From NCBI GenBank assembly GCA_025354525.1, contig JANXMS010000191.1:1-53149 (forward strand): a stretch of 53,149 nt of DNA, in the 5' to 3' direction. The notes beneath the pieces are model-generated. The model was not told the DNA's origin. It worked only from the letters and a program-made list of their open reading frames with translations, and did no database searches. A program made the position numbers and the translations under genes. The stretch is from Acidobacteriota bacterium. GTDB lineage: Bacteria; Acidobacteriota; Terriglobia; Bryobacterales; Bryobacteraceae. Within the stretch, counting starts at the first letter, position 1, and each line of letters starts with the position of its first letter. This document shows, one piece after another, positions 53,149 to 53,149 of the stretch.

Positions 53149-53149
53149 C

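Noticed and set aside
1-53149. tRNA or rRNA genes
   Set aside because: I scanned for T-loop-like GGTTCGA and acceptor stems by eye and found nothing that folds; a covariance search would be needed to be certain.

Overview
The window looks like a chromosome segment of a GC-rich acidobacterium of the Bryobacterales/Solibacterales type. I infer this from the DUF1501 + DUF1549/DUF1553 pair, the Tol-Pal operon with CpoB, a split cytochrome oxidase gene set, L-fuconolactonase-like and CBM9-like genes, and many decayed toxin-antitoxin and IS remnants. No taxonomic search was possible.

Layout. 1-179: leader-distal end of a CRISPR array. 341-1035: vapBC-like module. 1345-2746: IS3-family element. 3696-13941 (minus strand): a tightly coupled eight-gene type III CRISPR operon. 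In transcription order it holds a two-TM pentapeptide-repeat protein, Cmr1, a Cmr6-like RAMP, a Csx11/Cas10-family large subunit, Cmr4, a Cmr5-like small subunit, a Cas5/Cmr3-like RAMP, and a 650-residue three-TM protein with an RMD1/CorA-like look. No cas1, cas2 or cas6 is present. 14-16.3 kb: decayed DNA with an IS21-like remnant and a Phd/PIN module in which one base appears to have disabled both genes. 16.7-18.6 kb: a gene of unknown function followed by a 198-bp tandem array. 18.6-25.2 kb (minus): rpsA, an NtrC-like regulator split in two, a histidine kinase, Sir2 and CtaA. 25.2-29.5 kb: DUF1501 and DUF1549/DUF1553 genes. 29.5-38.7 kb: tadA, an XRE/S24-like regulator, a glycosyltransferase, glyA, rpiB, proS, a class V aminotransferase and an amidohydrolase. 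38.7-45.4 kb (minus): a DeoC-like protein with a damaged active site, a CBM9-like secreted protein, then cpoB, pal, tolB, tolA/tonB, tolR, tolQ. 45.4-46.2 kb: pseudogene debris and a hairpin cluster. 46.3-51.3 kb (minus): a cytochrome oxidase operon headed by a MoxJ-like binding protein. 51.3-52.5 kb: decayed DNA with a broken toxin-antitoxin pair. The right edge is a TPR gene with nearly identical 141-bp repeats.

Two things stand out. The first is the CRISPR operon: its large subunit has no GGDD and its HD motif reads HN, and it is bracketed by two integral-membrane proteins co-translated with the Cas subunits. This suggests a membrane-linked type III effector system. The second is a recurring structural pattern: four unrelated genes (the 16748 gene, the NtrC-like regulator, Sir2, the XRE/S24 regulator) are each followed, past their stop codon, by tandem degenerate copies of their own 3' coding end.
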